DNA from: Deltaproteobacteria bacterium
GTDB taxonomy: Bacteria; Myxococcota_A; UBA796; UBA2385
DNA: 13,353 bases
Reading direction: 5' to 3'
Assembly: GCA_947462115.1 (NCBI GenBank)
Contig: CANHON010000092.1
Coordinates: 1-13,353, forward strand
The notes below the pieces were generated by a model, which did not search any database, was not told the origin of the DNA, and saw only the letters and a program-made list of their open reading frames with translations. Every line of letters starts with the position of its first letter. Position 1 is the stretch's first letter. Both the position numbers and the translations under genes were made by a program. Of the stretch, positions 1-8,013 are shown piece after piece.

Positions 1-160
1 CAGCGGGCGGGGGCCACGGCGGTCGATGGGTCGGGAGGGCCGGCCGACCCCGGCTGCGATAGCCCCGCTGCGGCGCGTCGACCGGCGACGGGCGCGACGG
101 CCGGCGTCCCCTGCGGAGGCGGTGGCCGCCAACGGCAGGCGAAGGCAGGCGAGGGAAACG

Positions 161-1186
161 ATGGGTGGACGGAGGTTTGCGGGCGCGCTCCGGCTCGTCC
201 CGGGGCTGCTCGGGCTCGTCCCGGCGCGGTTCGGGCTCGTCCCGGCGCTGCTCGGGCTCGGCCCGGCGCTGCTCGGGCTCGCTGGCTGCGCCGACCCCTT
301 TGGCGTGGAGCGGCACCGGCTGGGTCCGCCGCGCATCGCCGCGCTGGGGGTGGTGGACGGGCAGGCCCGCGCCGCGCTGTGGAGCGGCCTCGGGCTGTTT
401 CACGACCGCGCCCCCCGCTGGGCCTGGACGCTCGACGGGGAGCCCATCGGCGAGGGCTTCGCCGCGCCCATCCCGGCCGACGCCCCCGAGGGCGCCGAGC
501 TGCGCCTGGACGCCGAGGTCGAGGGCGAGGCCCTGAGCGCCCGCCTGAGCCTGCGCGGGGACGGGGCCCCCTTTGAGGTCAGCCGCCACGAGGTGCTGCT
601 CGGCGCTGATCTCAGCGTGGACGACCGGCTGGACCGCGAAGGGCAGCCGGTAGAGGTGGGGGTCGGGGCCGAGGCCGCCGCCCGGCTCCGGGTGGAGGAC
701 CGCGGCGGGCGATCGGTGCGGTGGATGCTCGCGGGCCCCGACGGCGCCTTGCTGGAGCTGGACGCCGATCAGGTCGATCTGCTGCGCCACACGGTCCTCT
801 ACAAGGACGGCGACCTGCTGCGGCGCGCGCGCGGACCGGCCCGGGTCTACAGCACCCTGGCCTTGGCCATCGACGGGGCGGGGCAGAACGCCTGGCGCTG
901 GATTGACGTGGCCATGGGCATGGACAGCGCGCCGACCCGGGTGGGGCAGCGCCTCCTCTCCTTGGAGGGCGAGCTGCCCGAGGCCGACGTGGTGGACGTG
1001 ATCCTGAGCAAGGATGACGCGGCCTTGCCCTTGGGCCTGCGGGTCGAGCTGCTCGGCGCGGCGGCCGGGGCCCCGCCCGACCACCCTTGCGCCACCGACG
1101 GCCTGCTCTCGCTCGATGAGCTGGCCGAAGGCCGGTGCACCCGCGATGAGGTGGACGGCCAGCGCTTCTGGCTGAGGCTCCGATGA
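161..1186 (+). CDS. Putative outer-membrane lipoprotein, function unknown, coupled to a TonB-dependent receptor
   Basis: I do not recognise the family. The start at 161 gives a 341-residue precursor with a basic N-terminus (MGGRR), a long hydrophobic stretch and a lipobox LAGC with the lipidated cysteine at residue 43. Alanine at +2 lacks the Asp inner-membrane retention signal, so outer-membrane sorting is likely by the E. coli rule. A purine-rich GAGGGAAACG precedes this ATG. An in-frame ATG at 26 would bury the signal peptide behind 45 Arg-rich residues and is disfavoured. The hydrophobic core is four tandem heptapeptides (see the repeat). The mature part looks beta-rich, with a WTLDGEPI stretch that resembles Ig-like sandwich strands, and has two cysteines near the C-terminus (C310, C326) that could form a disulfide. 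Its stop overlaps the receptor start as ATGA, so translational coupling and a shared role at the outer membrane are inferred. Certain as a gene; function unassigned. Confidence 0.8.
   Translation: MGGRRFAGALRLVPGLLGLVPARFGLVPALLGLGPALLGLAGCADPFGVERHRLGPPRIAALGVVDGQARAALWSGLGLFHDRAPRWAWTLDGEPIGEGFAAPIPADAPEGAELRLDAEVEGEALSARLSLRGDGAPFEVSRHEVLLGADLSVDDRLDREGQPVEVGVGAEAAARLRVEDRGGRSVRWMLAGPDGALLELDADQVDLLRHTVLYKDGDLLRRARGPARVYSTLALAIDGAGQNAWRWIDVAMGMDSAPTRVGQRLLSLEGELPEADVVDVILSKDDAALPLGLRVELLGAAAGAPPDHPCATDGLLSLDELAEGRCTRDEVDGQRFWLRLR
194..277 (+). repeat. Four tandem 21-bp repeats encoding a heptapeptide in a lipoprotein signal peptide
   Basis: Four adjacent in-frame 21-base units translate as LVPGLLG, LVPARFG, LVPALLG and LGPALLG, immediately followed by LAGC, the lipobox. 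Units three and four differ at a single base (GTC to GGC), and the second unit is the most divergent. Because the unit is a multiple of three, changes in copy number would lengthen or shorten the hydrophobic core without breaking the frame. Confidence 0.9.
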
Positions 1187-3387
1187 CCGACCGCCGACCC
1201 CGCCGCTCCGCGGTGCACCCCGCCCTGAAGGGAGCGCTCTTTGCCGTGCTGCTCGGCGCTCCGGTGGCCTCTGCCGGGCCGTTGTCCCTGCGGGTGCGGG
1301 AGCGGGGCACCGACGACCCCATCGGCTCCGCGGTCGTGGTCCTGGCTGACGGCCAGCGCCTCCCCCTCGACAGCGACGGGCGCCTCCGCGTCGAGCTGCC
1401 GCCGGGCCCCCAGCGGATCCGGGTCGAGGCCGGGGCGCACGAGCCTCAGGACATCGACTGGGACGGTGTCTCCGCCCTCAAGGTCTTCTTGGTGCCGCGG
1501 CCGGGGGAGGCGGAGATCGTCGTGGAGGCGCGGCGGGACTCGGCCTCGGTCTCGCGCCAGATCATCGACCGGGAGCGCATTGAGAAGACGCCGGGCACCT
1601 TCGACGACCCGCTCCGGCTGATGCAGGCCCTGCCGGGCGTGGCCGTGACCCCGGAGTACGCGCCCACCGCTGGGCTGCTGTCGGTGCGCGGGGCGGCGCC
1701 CAGCGAGACGCGGGTGCTGCTCGACGGGGTTCAGATCCCCTATCTCTATCATTTTCAACAATATGGCTCGGTGATCCACGGGCGGCTGCTCGACGAGGTG
1801 GCCCTCTACCCCTCGGCCTTCTCGGCGGCCTACGGGGACGCGGTGGGCGGGATCGCGGCCGTCACCACCCGCCGGTCGGACGCGCTGAAGCCCCACGGCG
1901 GCGTCAACATCAACGCGATCACCGCAGGGGCCTTCGCCCAGACCCCGGTCCGCGCGGGCGAGGGCGGCCAGGTCTCGGCCAGCGCCTCGGCCCGCCGGTC
2001 CTTCGCGGACCTGCGCGAGTCCAGCAACGACCAGTACACGCTCTGGCCGGTGTTTTGGGACTACCTCGGCCGGGTGGACCTGCAGCGGGGCATGTCCGCG
2101 CGCTGGTCGCTGATGGGGGTCGGCGCCGGCGATCGATACGGCCGCTACATCGGCGACACCGCCGCCCTCGACCCGGTGGAGCGCCTCAGCGCGCCGGATT
2201 TTCAATACGATCGGGGCTTTCACGCGGTCATCCTCAACCGGGTGAGCGCCACCGCCAAGACCAGCCACCAGACGGCCCTGGGCCTCGTGCGCGACGACTG
2301 GAAGGGCGCCTTCGGCGACACCGCCCAGCGGCGCCTCGAGAGCTCGGTGCAGGCCCGGCACACCGTCAACCAAGCGCTGCTCGGGCCCTGGTCGATCGGC
2401 TGGGGCGGCGATCTGCGCGCCGCCCTGGTCGATCGGGAGGCCGTCCTCGATCGCGCCTGGCCCGAGCTGGCCGGAGAGGCGCCGCTCCTCGCCCGGGGCG
2501 TGGCGGTCGAGGAGCTCGGCGGCAGCGTGGTCGGCGGCCTGTGGGCCGAGCCCCGGGTGCAGCTCGGGCCCCTGCGCCTGCAGCCCGGCCTTCGGCTGCA
2601 GGCCGACTCGGTGTCGGGCGCGGTCTCGCCCGAGCCGCGGCTCGCCACCATCCTCAACACCGGGACCGACCAGCGCCTGCGCTTCGCGGCCGGCCGGACC
2701 AGCCAGAGCCCGGGCCTGGACGCGAGCTCGGCCGCGGGCGGCGATCCCACGCTCGGCCTGCTGCGCTCCGACAACGCCGCGCTGGGCTACGATCTCGCCG
2801 TGATGGGGCGGTGGGAGCTCGGGGCCGAGCTGTGGGGGCGCCGCTTCTTGAGCGTGCTGGACGATGATCCCGGGGTTCAGCCGCAGGCGATGGACGGCCA
2901 CGCCGGCGGCCTCGAGCTGACCACCCGCTACCGGCTGCGCGAGCGTTTCTTCACCTGGGCCAGCCTCGCCCTCGGTCGCTCCTTCCGGGGCGGGGCGCCG
3001 GCTGACTTCGATCAGCCCTACGCCGTCAATTTCGTGAGCTCTTGGGACTTCGCCCCGCACTGGAACGCCGGCCTGCGCTACCGCCGGGCCTCGGGGCTGC
3101 CGCTCACGCCGGTGCTCGGCGGCCTCTACGATGGCGACAGCGACAGCTACCAGCCGGTGCTGGGCGCGGAGAACACCGCGCGGTTGCCCGACTATCAAAA
3201 GGTCGATCTGCACCTCGAGCACACCTTCGACATGCGCCGGTGGTCGCTGGTGGTCTATGGCGAGGCTTGGTGGGTCCCCAAGGCAAACAACGCCATGTAC
3301 ACCGTCTACAGCTATGACTACACCGAGTCCTCGGCGGTGGCGGGCCCGGGGCTGGTGCCGCTGGCGGGCCTGCGCGCGGAGCTCTGA
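1183..3387 (+). CDS. TonB-dependent outer-membrane receptor with N-terminal carboxypeptidase-regulatory-like domain
   Basis: This 734-residue protein would import a ligand across the outer membrane using TonB-ExbBD energy; the ligand cannot be told from sequence. A signal peptide spans residues 1-31 (cleavage after VASA). Residues about 34-105 form a small beta domain of the carboxypeptidase-regulatory type common in receptors of this class. A TonB-box-like EIVVEA lies at 111-116. The plug domain follows at about 125-230, with recognisable elements RIEKTPGTFDDPLRLMQALP, LLSVRGAAPSETRVLLDGVQ, YLYHFQQYG and YPSAFSAAYGDAVGG. The rest is an amphipathic beta-barrel with alternating aromatic residues. 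The protein ends in Leu, not the usual terminal aromatic, so the last strand is slightly atypical. The start overlaps the lipoprotein stop (ATGA), which points to a co-translated pair. Length is normal to short for the family. Confidence 0.9.
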   Translation: MTDRRPRRSAVHPALKGALFAVLLGAPVASAGPLSLRVRERGTDDPIGSAVVVLADGQRLPLDSDGRLRVELPPGPQRIRVEAGAHEPQDIDWDGVSALKVFLVPRPGEAEIVVEARRDSASVSRQIIDRERIEKTPGTFDDPLRLMQALPGVAVTPEYAPTAGLLSVRGAAPSETRVLLDGVQIPYLYHFQQYGSVIHGRLLDEVALYPSAFSAAYGDAVGGIAAVTTRRSDALKPHGGVNINAITAGAFAQTPVRAGEGGQVSASASARRSFADLRESSNDQYTLWPVFWDYLGRVDLQRGMSARWSLMGVGAGDRYGRYIGDTAALDPVERLSAPDFQYDRGFHAVILNRVSATAKTSHQTALGLVRDDWKGAFGDTAQRRLESSVQARHTVNQALLGPWSIGWGGDLRAALVDREAVLDRAWPELAGEAPLLARGVAVEELGGSVVGGLWAEPRVQLGPLRLQPGLRLQADSVSGAVSPEPRLATILNTGTDQRLRFAAGRTSQSPGLDASSAAGGDPTLGLLRSDNAALGYDLAVMGRWELGAELWGRRFLSVLDDDPGVQPQAMDGHAGGLELTTRYRLRERFFTWASLALGRSFRGGAPADFDQPYAVNFVSSWDFAPHWNAGLRYRRASGLPLTPVLGGLYDGDSDSYQPVLGAENTARLPDYQKVDLHLEHTFDMRRWSLVVYGEAWWVPKANNAMYTVYSYDYTESSAVAGPGLVPLAGLRAEL

Positions 3388-3403
3388 GCCGGCGGCCCGT
3401 CTG

Positions 3404-3418
3404 GCCCCGTCGCGGGGC
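3404..3418 (+). terminator. GC-rich hairpin after the receptor gene, possible weak terminator
   Basis: A perfect 6-bp stem (GCCCCG, loop TCG, CGGGGC) lies 16 bases after the receptor stop and before the next gene on the same strand. There is no T-tract, so it is not a canonical intrinsic terminator. It could attenuate or protect the transcript, or be chance in such GC-rich DNA. Confidence 0.25.
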
Positions 3419-3436
3419 GCGCGCTAAGCGGGCCCC

Positions 3437-3721
3437 ATGGATGAGAAGCGCGCCCGATTCGAAGATCTGATGGACTTCCCCGCGGTCACCCTCATGCGGG
3501 TGGTCGGCGAGGGGGCCGATGAGGGCCATGCGGTGCGCGACGCCGCGCTGCAGGTGGCCGCCCGCGCGAGCCTGCGCCCGCCGGTGCTCACCGGCTCCCG
3601 CGCGAGCTCGGGGGGGCACTATGTCGCCCACCACATCGAGGTCGAGGTGGCGGACGCCGAGGTCCTGCGCGCCCTCTACGCCGACCTCAAGGCCGTCCCC
3701 GGCGTTCGCCTCGTGCTCTGA
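3437..3721 (+). CDS. DUF493 (YbeD/UPF0250) family small protein
   Basis: A 94-residue protein matching the overall pattern of E. coli YbeD: an N-terminal LMDFPAVTLMRVVGEG beta strand, a helix with conserved spacing, a SSGGHYVAHHIEVEV strand corresponding to YbeD's SSKGNYHSVSITI, and a C-terminal ALYADLKAVPGVRLVL corresponding to LYEELGKIDIVRMVL. Family members are about 90 residues with an ACT-like alpha/beta fold. In enterobacteria the gene sits near lipoate-synthesis genes and is thought regulatory, but its biochemical role is not settled. Here no lipoate gene is visible. It lies 49 bases after the receptor gene with no good Shine-Dalgarno, and its stop converges on the minus-strand SGNH gene with 18 bases between. 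Full length and probably a core housekeeping gene rather than a partner of the receptor. Confidence 0.85.
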   Translation: MDEKRARFEDLMDFPAVTLMRVVGEGADEGHAVRDAALQVAARASLRPPVLTGSRASSGGHYVAHHIEVEVADAEVLRALYADLKAVPGVRLVL

Positions 3722-3739
3722 GCGGCCCGCTACCGGCGA

Positions 3740-4873
3740 TCACGGCCCGGCCGCGACGAAGGGATCGGCCCGCACCGGGGGCGCCCCGGGCCGCCGGAGG
3801 GTGAGGGGACGCTGCGGCCAGCCCGCGCCCCGCAAGGCCTCGGCCACGCCCGCGCCGAGCACCGCCTGACCCGCGGCGGTCGGGTGCATCTCGTCGATGA
3901 ACAGCGCGTCTGCGTCGCGGCCGTCGGCGGAGAACAGCGCCGGCCCGTCGATCAGGGGCGCGCCATAGGCCGCCGCGGCCTCCCGCAGCACGGCCCGGTA
4001 AGGCGCCCAGGCCGGCGGTCGGTCGGTCGGGCCCCCGCCCAGGTCCTCTCGGTTGGGGAGCATCAAGAAGGCCACGCCTGCGCCCCGCTGGATGGCCGCT
4101 TCGGCGATCTGGTAGAGATTGGCCTGATAGTCGTTGATCTCGACGCGGCGCCGGCCCATGCGGCCCTCGGGTGCGCGGTCGCGGGTCCAGGTGACGGTGC
4201 GGACCTGTTCGGCCTTGGGGGCCACCCGGAGGGTCCAGTCGGCGAAGCGGAAGACCGCGCTGCGCTGCATCAGCCGCCACAGCGCGCCGGTCGGGCCGCG
4301 GTCCCAGGCCCGCAAGGTGGCGATGACCTCCTTGTCCACGAAGCGGTCGAAGGTGTTGTCGCTCCACAGGTTGCCGATCACGACGAGATCGGGCTCGGTC
4401 GCCCAGGCCCGCAGGCTCAGCAGGTTCTGGGTCTGAAGCGTGGAGTAGCCCGGCAGGCCGGCGTTCACGCCGCGCACCCCGAGGGCGGCGGCGGCGGCGT
4501 CCACCAGGGTCTGGCCCTCGGGCACGCCAAAACCGAACACCGAGGAGTCCCCGGTGACCATCAGCCGGCGCTCGCCCGGCGGCTTGGGCCGCGCGAGCTC
4601 CGCCCCGCGGAGCCCGAAGTCATTGATGTCAATGGTGACCCCCCGCTCCTCGTGTCGGCCGGGCCGGTACTCGTAGATGAGGTAGGGGTGGCCGGGCATG
4701 ACCACCAGCTCGGGGTCGGCGGCCCGGGGCGGGCTGTCGTAGGCGCGGAGGGCCTCGGCGAAGCCCACCGTCACCGCCGCCTCGAGGCCTAGCCACAGGC
4801 CGGCGCTGGTGAGCAAGGCGAAGCCGAGCCGCCGGGCTTGGCGCGGTCGGAGCGCGCGGGGGCCGCGGAGCAC
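3740..4873 (-). CDS. Membrane-anchored SGNH/GDSL-family hydrolase (esterase or acyltransferase-like)
   Basis: A 377-residue protein with a basic N-terminus and one hydrophobic segment at about residues 16-38, so the catalytic domain should face the periplasm. All four SGNH blocks are visible: block I VTGDSSVFGFG with nucleophile S110, block II VNAGLPGYS with G139, block III VIGNLWSDN with N168, and block V DEMHPT with D327 and H330. The catalytic triad is therefore complete. Family members remove or transfer acyl groups on carbohydrates or lipids; the substrate here is unknown. The start codon is GTG, 8 bases downstream of the TPR membrane-protein stop, with only a weak ribosome site, so coupling to the upstream gene is likely. 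The C-terminal 35 residues are Arg/Pro-rich. It converges with the DUF493 gene. Family assignment is firm, substrate unassigned. Confidence 0.88.
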   Translation of the reverse strand: MLRGPRALRPRQARRLGFALLTSAGLWLGLEAAVTVGFAEALRAYDSPPRAADPELVVMPGHPYLIYEYRPGRHEERGVTIDINDFGLRGAELARPKPPGERRLMVTGDSSVFGFGVPEGQTLVDAAAAALGVRGVNAGLPGYSTLQTQNLLSLRAWATEPDLVVIGNLWSDNTFDRFVDKEVIATLRAWDRGPTGALWRLMQRSAVFRFADWTLRVAPKAEQVRTVTWTRDRAPEGRMGRRRVEINDYQANLYQIAEAAIQRGAGVAFLMLPNREDLGGGPTDRPPAWAPYRAVLREAAAAYGAPLIDGPALFSADGRDADALFIDEMHPTAAGQAVLGAGVAEALRGAGWPQRPLTLRRPGAPPVRADPFVAAGP

Positions 4874-4881
4874 GACGCCGC

Positions 4882-7800
4882 TCAGGGGGAGCCCGGCGCG
4901 GGCGGGCCGGGGCTGCGCTGGGCGTCTCGGGCGGCGAGCTGACGCTCAGCCTCGCGGAGGTTCTCGCGGGCGGGCACGTTGTCGGGGTCGAGCTGCAGCA
5001 CCAGCTTGAAGGCCTCGATGGCGCCCTTGAGGTCCCCCTTGCGCGCCCGCAGCTCCCCGACCCCGCCGCGGGCGGCGACGAGCTGCCCATCGAGCAGAAC
5101 AGCATTGCGGAGGTCATCTTCTGCGCGGTCGAGCTGGTCCATGGCGTAGTAGGCGCGGCCGCGCAAGAAGTGGGCCGCCCCCAGCGCCCGGGGCGCGTCG
5201 GCGGCGCGCGCGGTCAAAACAGCGCGCTCGGCGTGCACGAGGGCCGCGCTGGCCTGGCCCCGCCGCAGCGCGAGCTCCCCGAGGGCGAGGCTGGGGCCCG
5301 GGTCGTCGGGCGCCGCCATGCCGGCCGCGCGGCCGAGCGCGCCCTCTGCCTCGTCCAGCCGGCCCTGCTCCATCCAAAACACCCCGAGGTTGAGCCAAGC
5401 CGTCGGGACCCTTGGGTGGAGGCGGGCCGCCGCGAGCAGCCGGGCCTCGGCCTCGGGCAGCTCACCGCGGGCCCGGGCGACGCGGGCGAGGCCGAAGAGC
5501 GCGGACAGCGAGGCTTCATCGAGGGCCAGCGCGGCGGCGAACTGCTCCTCGGCCATCGTGAGGTTGCCCTGGGCGAGGCTGACCTCGGCGAGGATCAGCA
5601 GGGGCTCCGGGTGGGTGGGCGCGAGCAGGCGGGCGGTGGTCGCGGCCCGGCTGGCCTCCTCCCACCCACCGGCGGTCGGACCCTCGGCCCGGGCGCGGGC
5701 CAGGGCGGCGCGGGCCTGCTGGAGCTGGGGCTCGATCAGGCTGGCCAAGGCGCGATCGGCCTCCGGGTCGCCCTCGGCGGACAGGTCCTTGGCGGCCTGG
5801 AAGACCCCCTTCATGTCGCCCTGGGCCGCGCCGCCGAGCAGCTTGAGGTAGCGCCGCGCCAGATCGAGGCGACCCTCCAAAACAGCGACGCCGATGCTGC
5901 TCTCGCTGAGATCCCACAAGGAGGCCGCGGTGGCGACCTGTCCCGCCAGCGGCGCGAGGTGCAAGAAGGGGCGGGCGGTGAGCGGACCGCGGGCGCGCTC
6001 GGCCCCGCTGGGGATCACCGGCCGCGGCGCGCTGTCGGCCCACCGCCGCAGTCCGGGGCCGTCCACGATCGCCCGGCTGGCCAGCGCGCCGGCGGACGCG
6101 AAGCCCAAGGCCCGCAGCGGCGCTGGCGCTTCGGCATAGCCGGCCTCCAAGCGGCGGAGCGGCAGGGGGCTGGCGCTGCCCACCAACAGCAGGGCGTCGG
6201 CGCCGGTGGGCGGCAGCCAGGCCTGGACCGCCGGGAAGGCCTCGGCCATGCCCGCGGCGAAGGTGGCGGGGTCACCATCGGCGAGCAGATCGAGGTGCAG
6301 AACAGCGATGTAGACGCCATCGGGGCGCAGGCGAGCGGCGGCGGCGCGGGCCTCGGCGGCCGACAGGGCGGGGTGGGCGCCGTCCGGCCAGCCAGCGTCG
6401 AACACCTCTACGATGACGTCCTGCAGGTCGCTCTCGCGAAGGGCGCGGCTGGGGTGCGCCGGACGGAGCCGGGTGCCGGGCGCGAGCCAGGCCGCGCGCA
6501 GCCGGGGGACCTCGGCCGCCGCCGCGCGCAGGGCCTCGGGGGCGGGCACCGCGACCGTCCGGGTGTCGAAGGGCCAGGGCTCCAGTCCCAGGATGACGTT
6601 GCCGGCGTCGTCTCCGAGCAGCAGCGCCCGCTCGCGCCGCGGGCTCAGCACCCCGGCGAGGGCGCCCGCGAGGCGCTCGGCCTCGGCGGCCCGGCCGACC
6701 ATCGACCGGATGCGACCTTCGAGCTCGACGTCGAGCAGGCTGTTCTCAGCGGTGGACCGCAGGCCCCGCACCGCCCACGCGCCCCGCGCGCTGAGGCCCG
6801 CGCCCATCGGCGTCTGCTGCTCGCGGGCGGCGAGGTCGCGGCTCCACGCGTCTTCGCCGCGGAGGCTCCGGAGCTGTCCCACGGTGAGCTCCTCGACGGG
6901 GAGGGCGCGGCCGGCGATGGTCAGGGCGAGCAGGCCGCCGGCGCCGAGCACACCTTGGGCGAAGCCCCAGCGGCTGGTGGGGAACAGGAGCAGCGCCGCG
7001 GTGGCGGCCAAGGCGAGGGGGACGAGCAGGGCCGCGTTGTCGGCGGCGGCCCCCAAGCAGAGCGCCGCTCCGAGCGCCGCCGCCGCGCCACGGGGACCGC
7101 CGGGGGGCGCGGCCAGGGCGAGGGCGACGCCGCCGACCGCGCCGAGGCCCAGCAGCGCCCAGTCGGCCCGCAGGCCGAGGTCCGCGAGCTCGGCCCCAAG
7201 GAGCGGGAGGGTCATCAACCGGTTGATCCCGACCCCAAACGGCAGCACCGCGGCGACGCCGAGGCAGACCGCCGCCCCGATCACGAGGCCGCGGGTGGTG
7301 GAGGCGGGCAGGGGGATGGGCGAGCGGCGCAGGGCCGCGTCGCTGAGCGCGAGGGCGAAGGCGAGGGCGAGGCCGGCGAGCAGGCCCGCGCCGGGCCCGG
7401 TGTCGGCGCCGACCCGGAGCGTCGCGCCGGCGGTGGTGAAGGCGAAGCCGACGAGCAGGGCGCCGATCGCGCTGAGCGGGGCGGTGGCGGGGCGCAGGGT
7501 GCCCGGCCGATCGAAGGCGAGGGCGACGATCGCCGCCAAGCCGAGCGGCAAGGCGAGGGCAGGGGAGGCCGCGCTCAGGGCGGCGGGCAGCCCCGGGAGA
7601 CCGCTCAGCAGCCCGGACCCCAGGGTGAAGCCGAAGATCCCGGTCGGGGCGGCGGCGGTCCGACCGCGGCCCAGCGCGCCCAAGCAGAGGCCGGCGCCGC
7701 CGAGCAGCAGCGGGGCGCCGAGCTGGGGCAGGCCGAGGCGTACCTCGGCCGGGAGTACGTGCAGCACGTTGTCGTAGAAGATGAGGCCGCTGAGGCACAG

Positions 7801-8013
7801 GGCGTAGCCGACCGCGAGCGGCGCCCGGGCGGCGGCGCTGGAGCCCGCCGGCAGCCGCGCGCCGAGCAGGGCCGCGAGCAGCACACAGGCCAGGGTGAGG
7901 GCCTGGGTGGCGGGCGCGGCGCCGAGGAGGGGCGTGGCCGCGCGCAGCGCCAGGGCGAGGGTGAGGCCGAGCGCGAAGCCGGACGCAAGGGAGGGGCGCG
8001 GCTGGCGGTGCAT
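4882..8013 (-). CDS. Multi-pass membrane protein with degenerate spermidine-synthase-like domain and C-terminal TPR repeats
   Basis: The preferred start is the ATG at 8013, with GAGG 5 bases upstream, giving 1043 residues. The frame stays open to a TTG at 8133, but those extra 40 Arg-rich residues have no ribosome site. Residues about 10-370 hold roughly ten Leu/Ala/Gly-rich hydrophobic segments. Residues about 415-615 follow the layout of the spermidine-synthase-like domain found in fused membrane/spermidine-synthase proteins: a strand ALLLGDDAGN at the nucleotide-binding position, a later DVIVEVFDAGWP strand, an RLRPDGVYIA segment, then AFPAVQAWL and ADALLLVGS. The GxGxG loop is replaced by GDDAGN and the usual acidic EPSNPW-type active loop is absent, so catalysis is doubtful. 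Residues about 785-1030 are TPRs, for example LNLGVFWMEQGRLDEAEGALGRA and FLRGRAYYAMDQLDRAEDDL in part. It is first in a two-gene unit with the SGNH hydrolase. Function unknown; a scaffold or assembly role is only a guess. Confidence 0.82.
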   Translation of the reverse strand: MHRQPRPSLASGFALGLTLALALRAATPLLGAAPATQALTLACVLLAALLGARLPAGSSAAARAPLAVGYALCLSGLIFYDNVLHVLPAEVRLGLPQLGAPLLLGGAGLCLGALGRGRTAAAPTGIFGFTLGSGLLSGLPGLPAALSAASPALALPLGLAAIVALAFDRPGTLRPATAPLSAIGALLVGFAFTTAGATLRVGADTGPGAGLLAGLALAFALALSDAALRRSPIPLPASTTRGLVIGAAVCLGVAAVLPFGVGINRLMTLPLLGAELADLGLRADWALLGLGAVGGVALALAAPPGGPRGAAAALGAALCLGAAADNAALLVPLALAATAALLLFPTSRWGFAQGVLGAGGLLALTIAGRALPVEELTVGQLRSLRGEDAWSRDLAAREQQTPMGAGLSARGAWAVRGLRSTAENSLLDVELEGRIRSMVGRAAEAERLAGALAGVLSPRRERALLLGDDAGNVILGLEPWPFDTRTVAVPAPEALRAAAAEVPRLRAAWLAPGTRLRPAHPSRALRESDLQDVIVEVFDAGWPDGAHPALSAAEARAAAARLRPDGVYIAVLHLDLLADGDPATFAAGMAEAFPAVQAWLPPTGADALLLVGSASPLPLRRLEAGYAEAPAPLRALGFASAGALASRAIVDGPGLRRWADSAPRPVIPSGAERARGPLTARPFLHLAPLAGQVATAASLWDLSESSIGVAVLEGRLDLARRYLKLLGGAAQGDMKGVFQAAKDLSAEGDPEADRALASLIEPQLQQARAALARARAEGPTAGGWEEASRAATTARLLAPTHPEPLLILAEVSLAQGNLTMAEEQFAAALALDEASLSALFGLARVARARGELPEAEARLLAAARLHPRVPTAWLNLGVFWMEQGRLDEAEGALGRAAGMAAPDDPGPSLALGELALRRGQASAALVHAERAVLTARAADAPRALGAAHFLRGRAYYAMDQLDRAEDDLRNAVLLDGQLVAARGGVGELRARKGDLKGAIEAFKLVLQLDPDNVPARENLREAERQLAARDAQRSPGPPAPGSP

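Noticed and set aside
26..160. Longer N-terminus for the first lipoprotein (ATG at 26, frame open to the window edge)
   Set aside because: It would put 45 Arg/Pro-rich residues before an otherwise typical lipoprotein signal peptide. The ATG at 161 fits. Nothing else is seen in 1-160.
847..3222. 791-residue minus-strand open frame opposite the receptor gene
   Set aside because: The plus-strand frame has a signal peptide, plug motifs and barrel. The antisense product is a Gly/Arg/His-rich sequence without any recognisable domain, as expected in high-GC DNA.
3722..3755. Possible bidirectional terminator between the convergent DUF493 and SGNH genes
   Set aside because: GCGGCC and GGCCGC arms exist but with a loop of about 20 bases and no T-tract on either strand; likely chance at this GC content.
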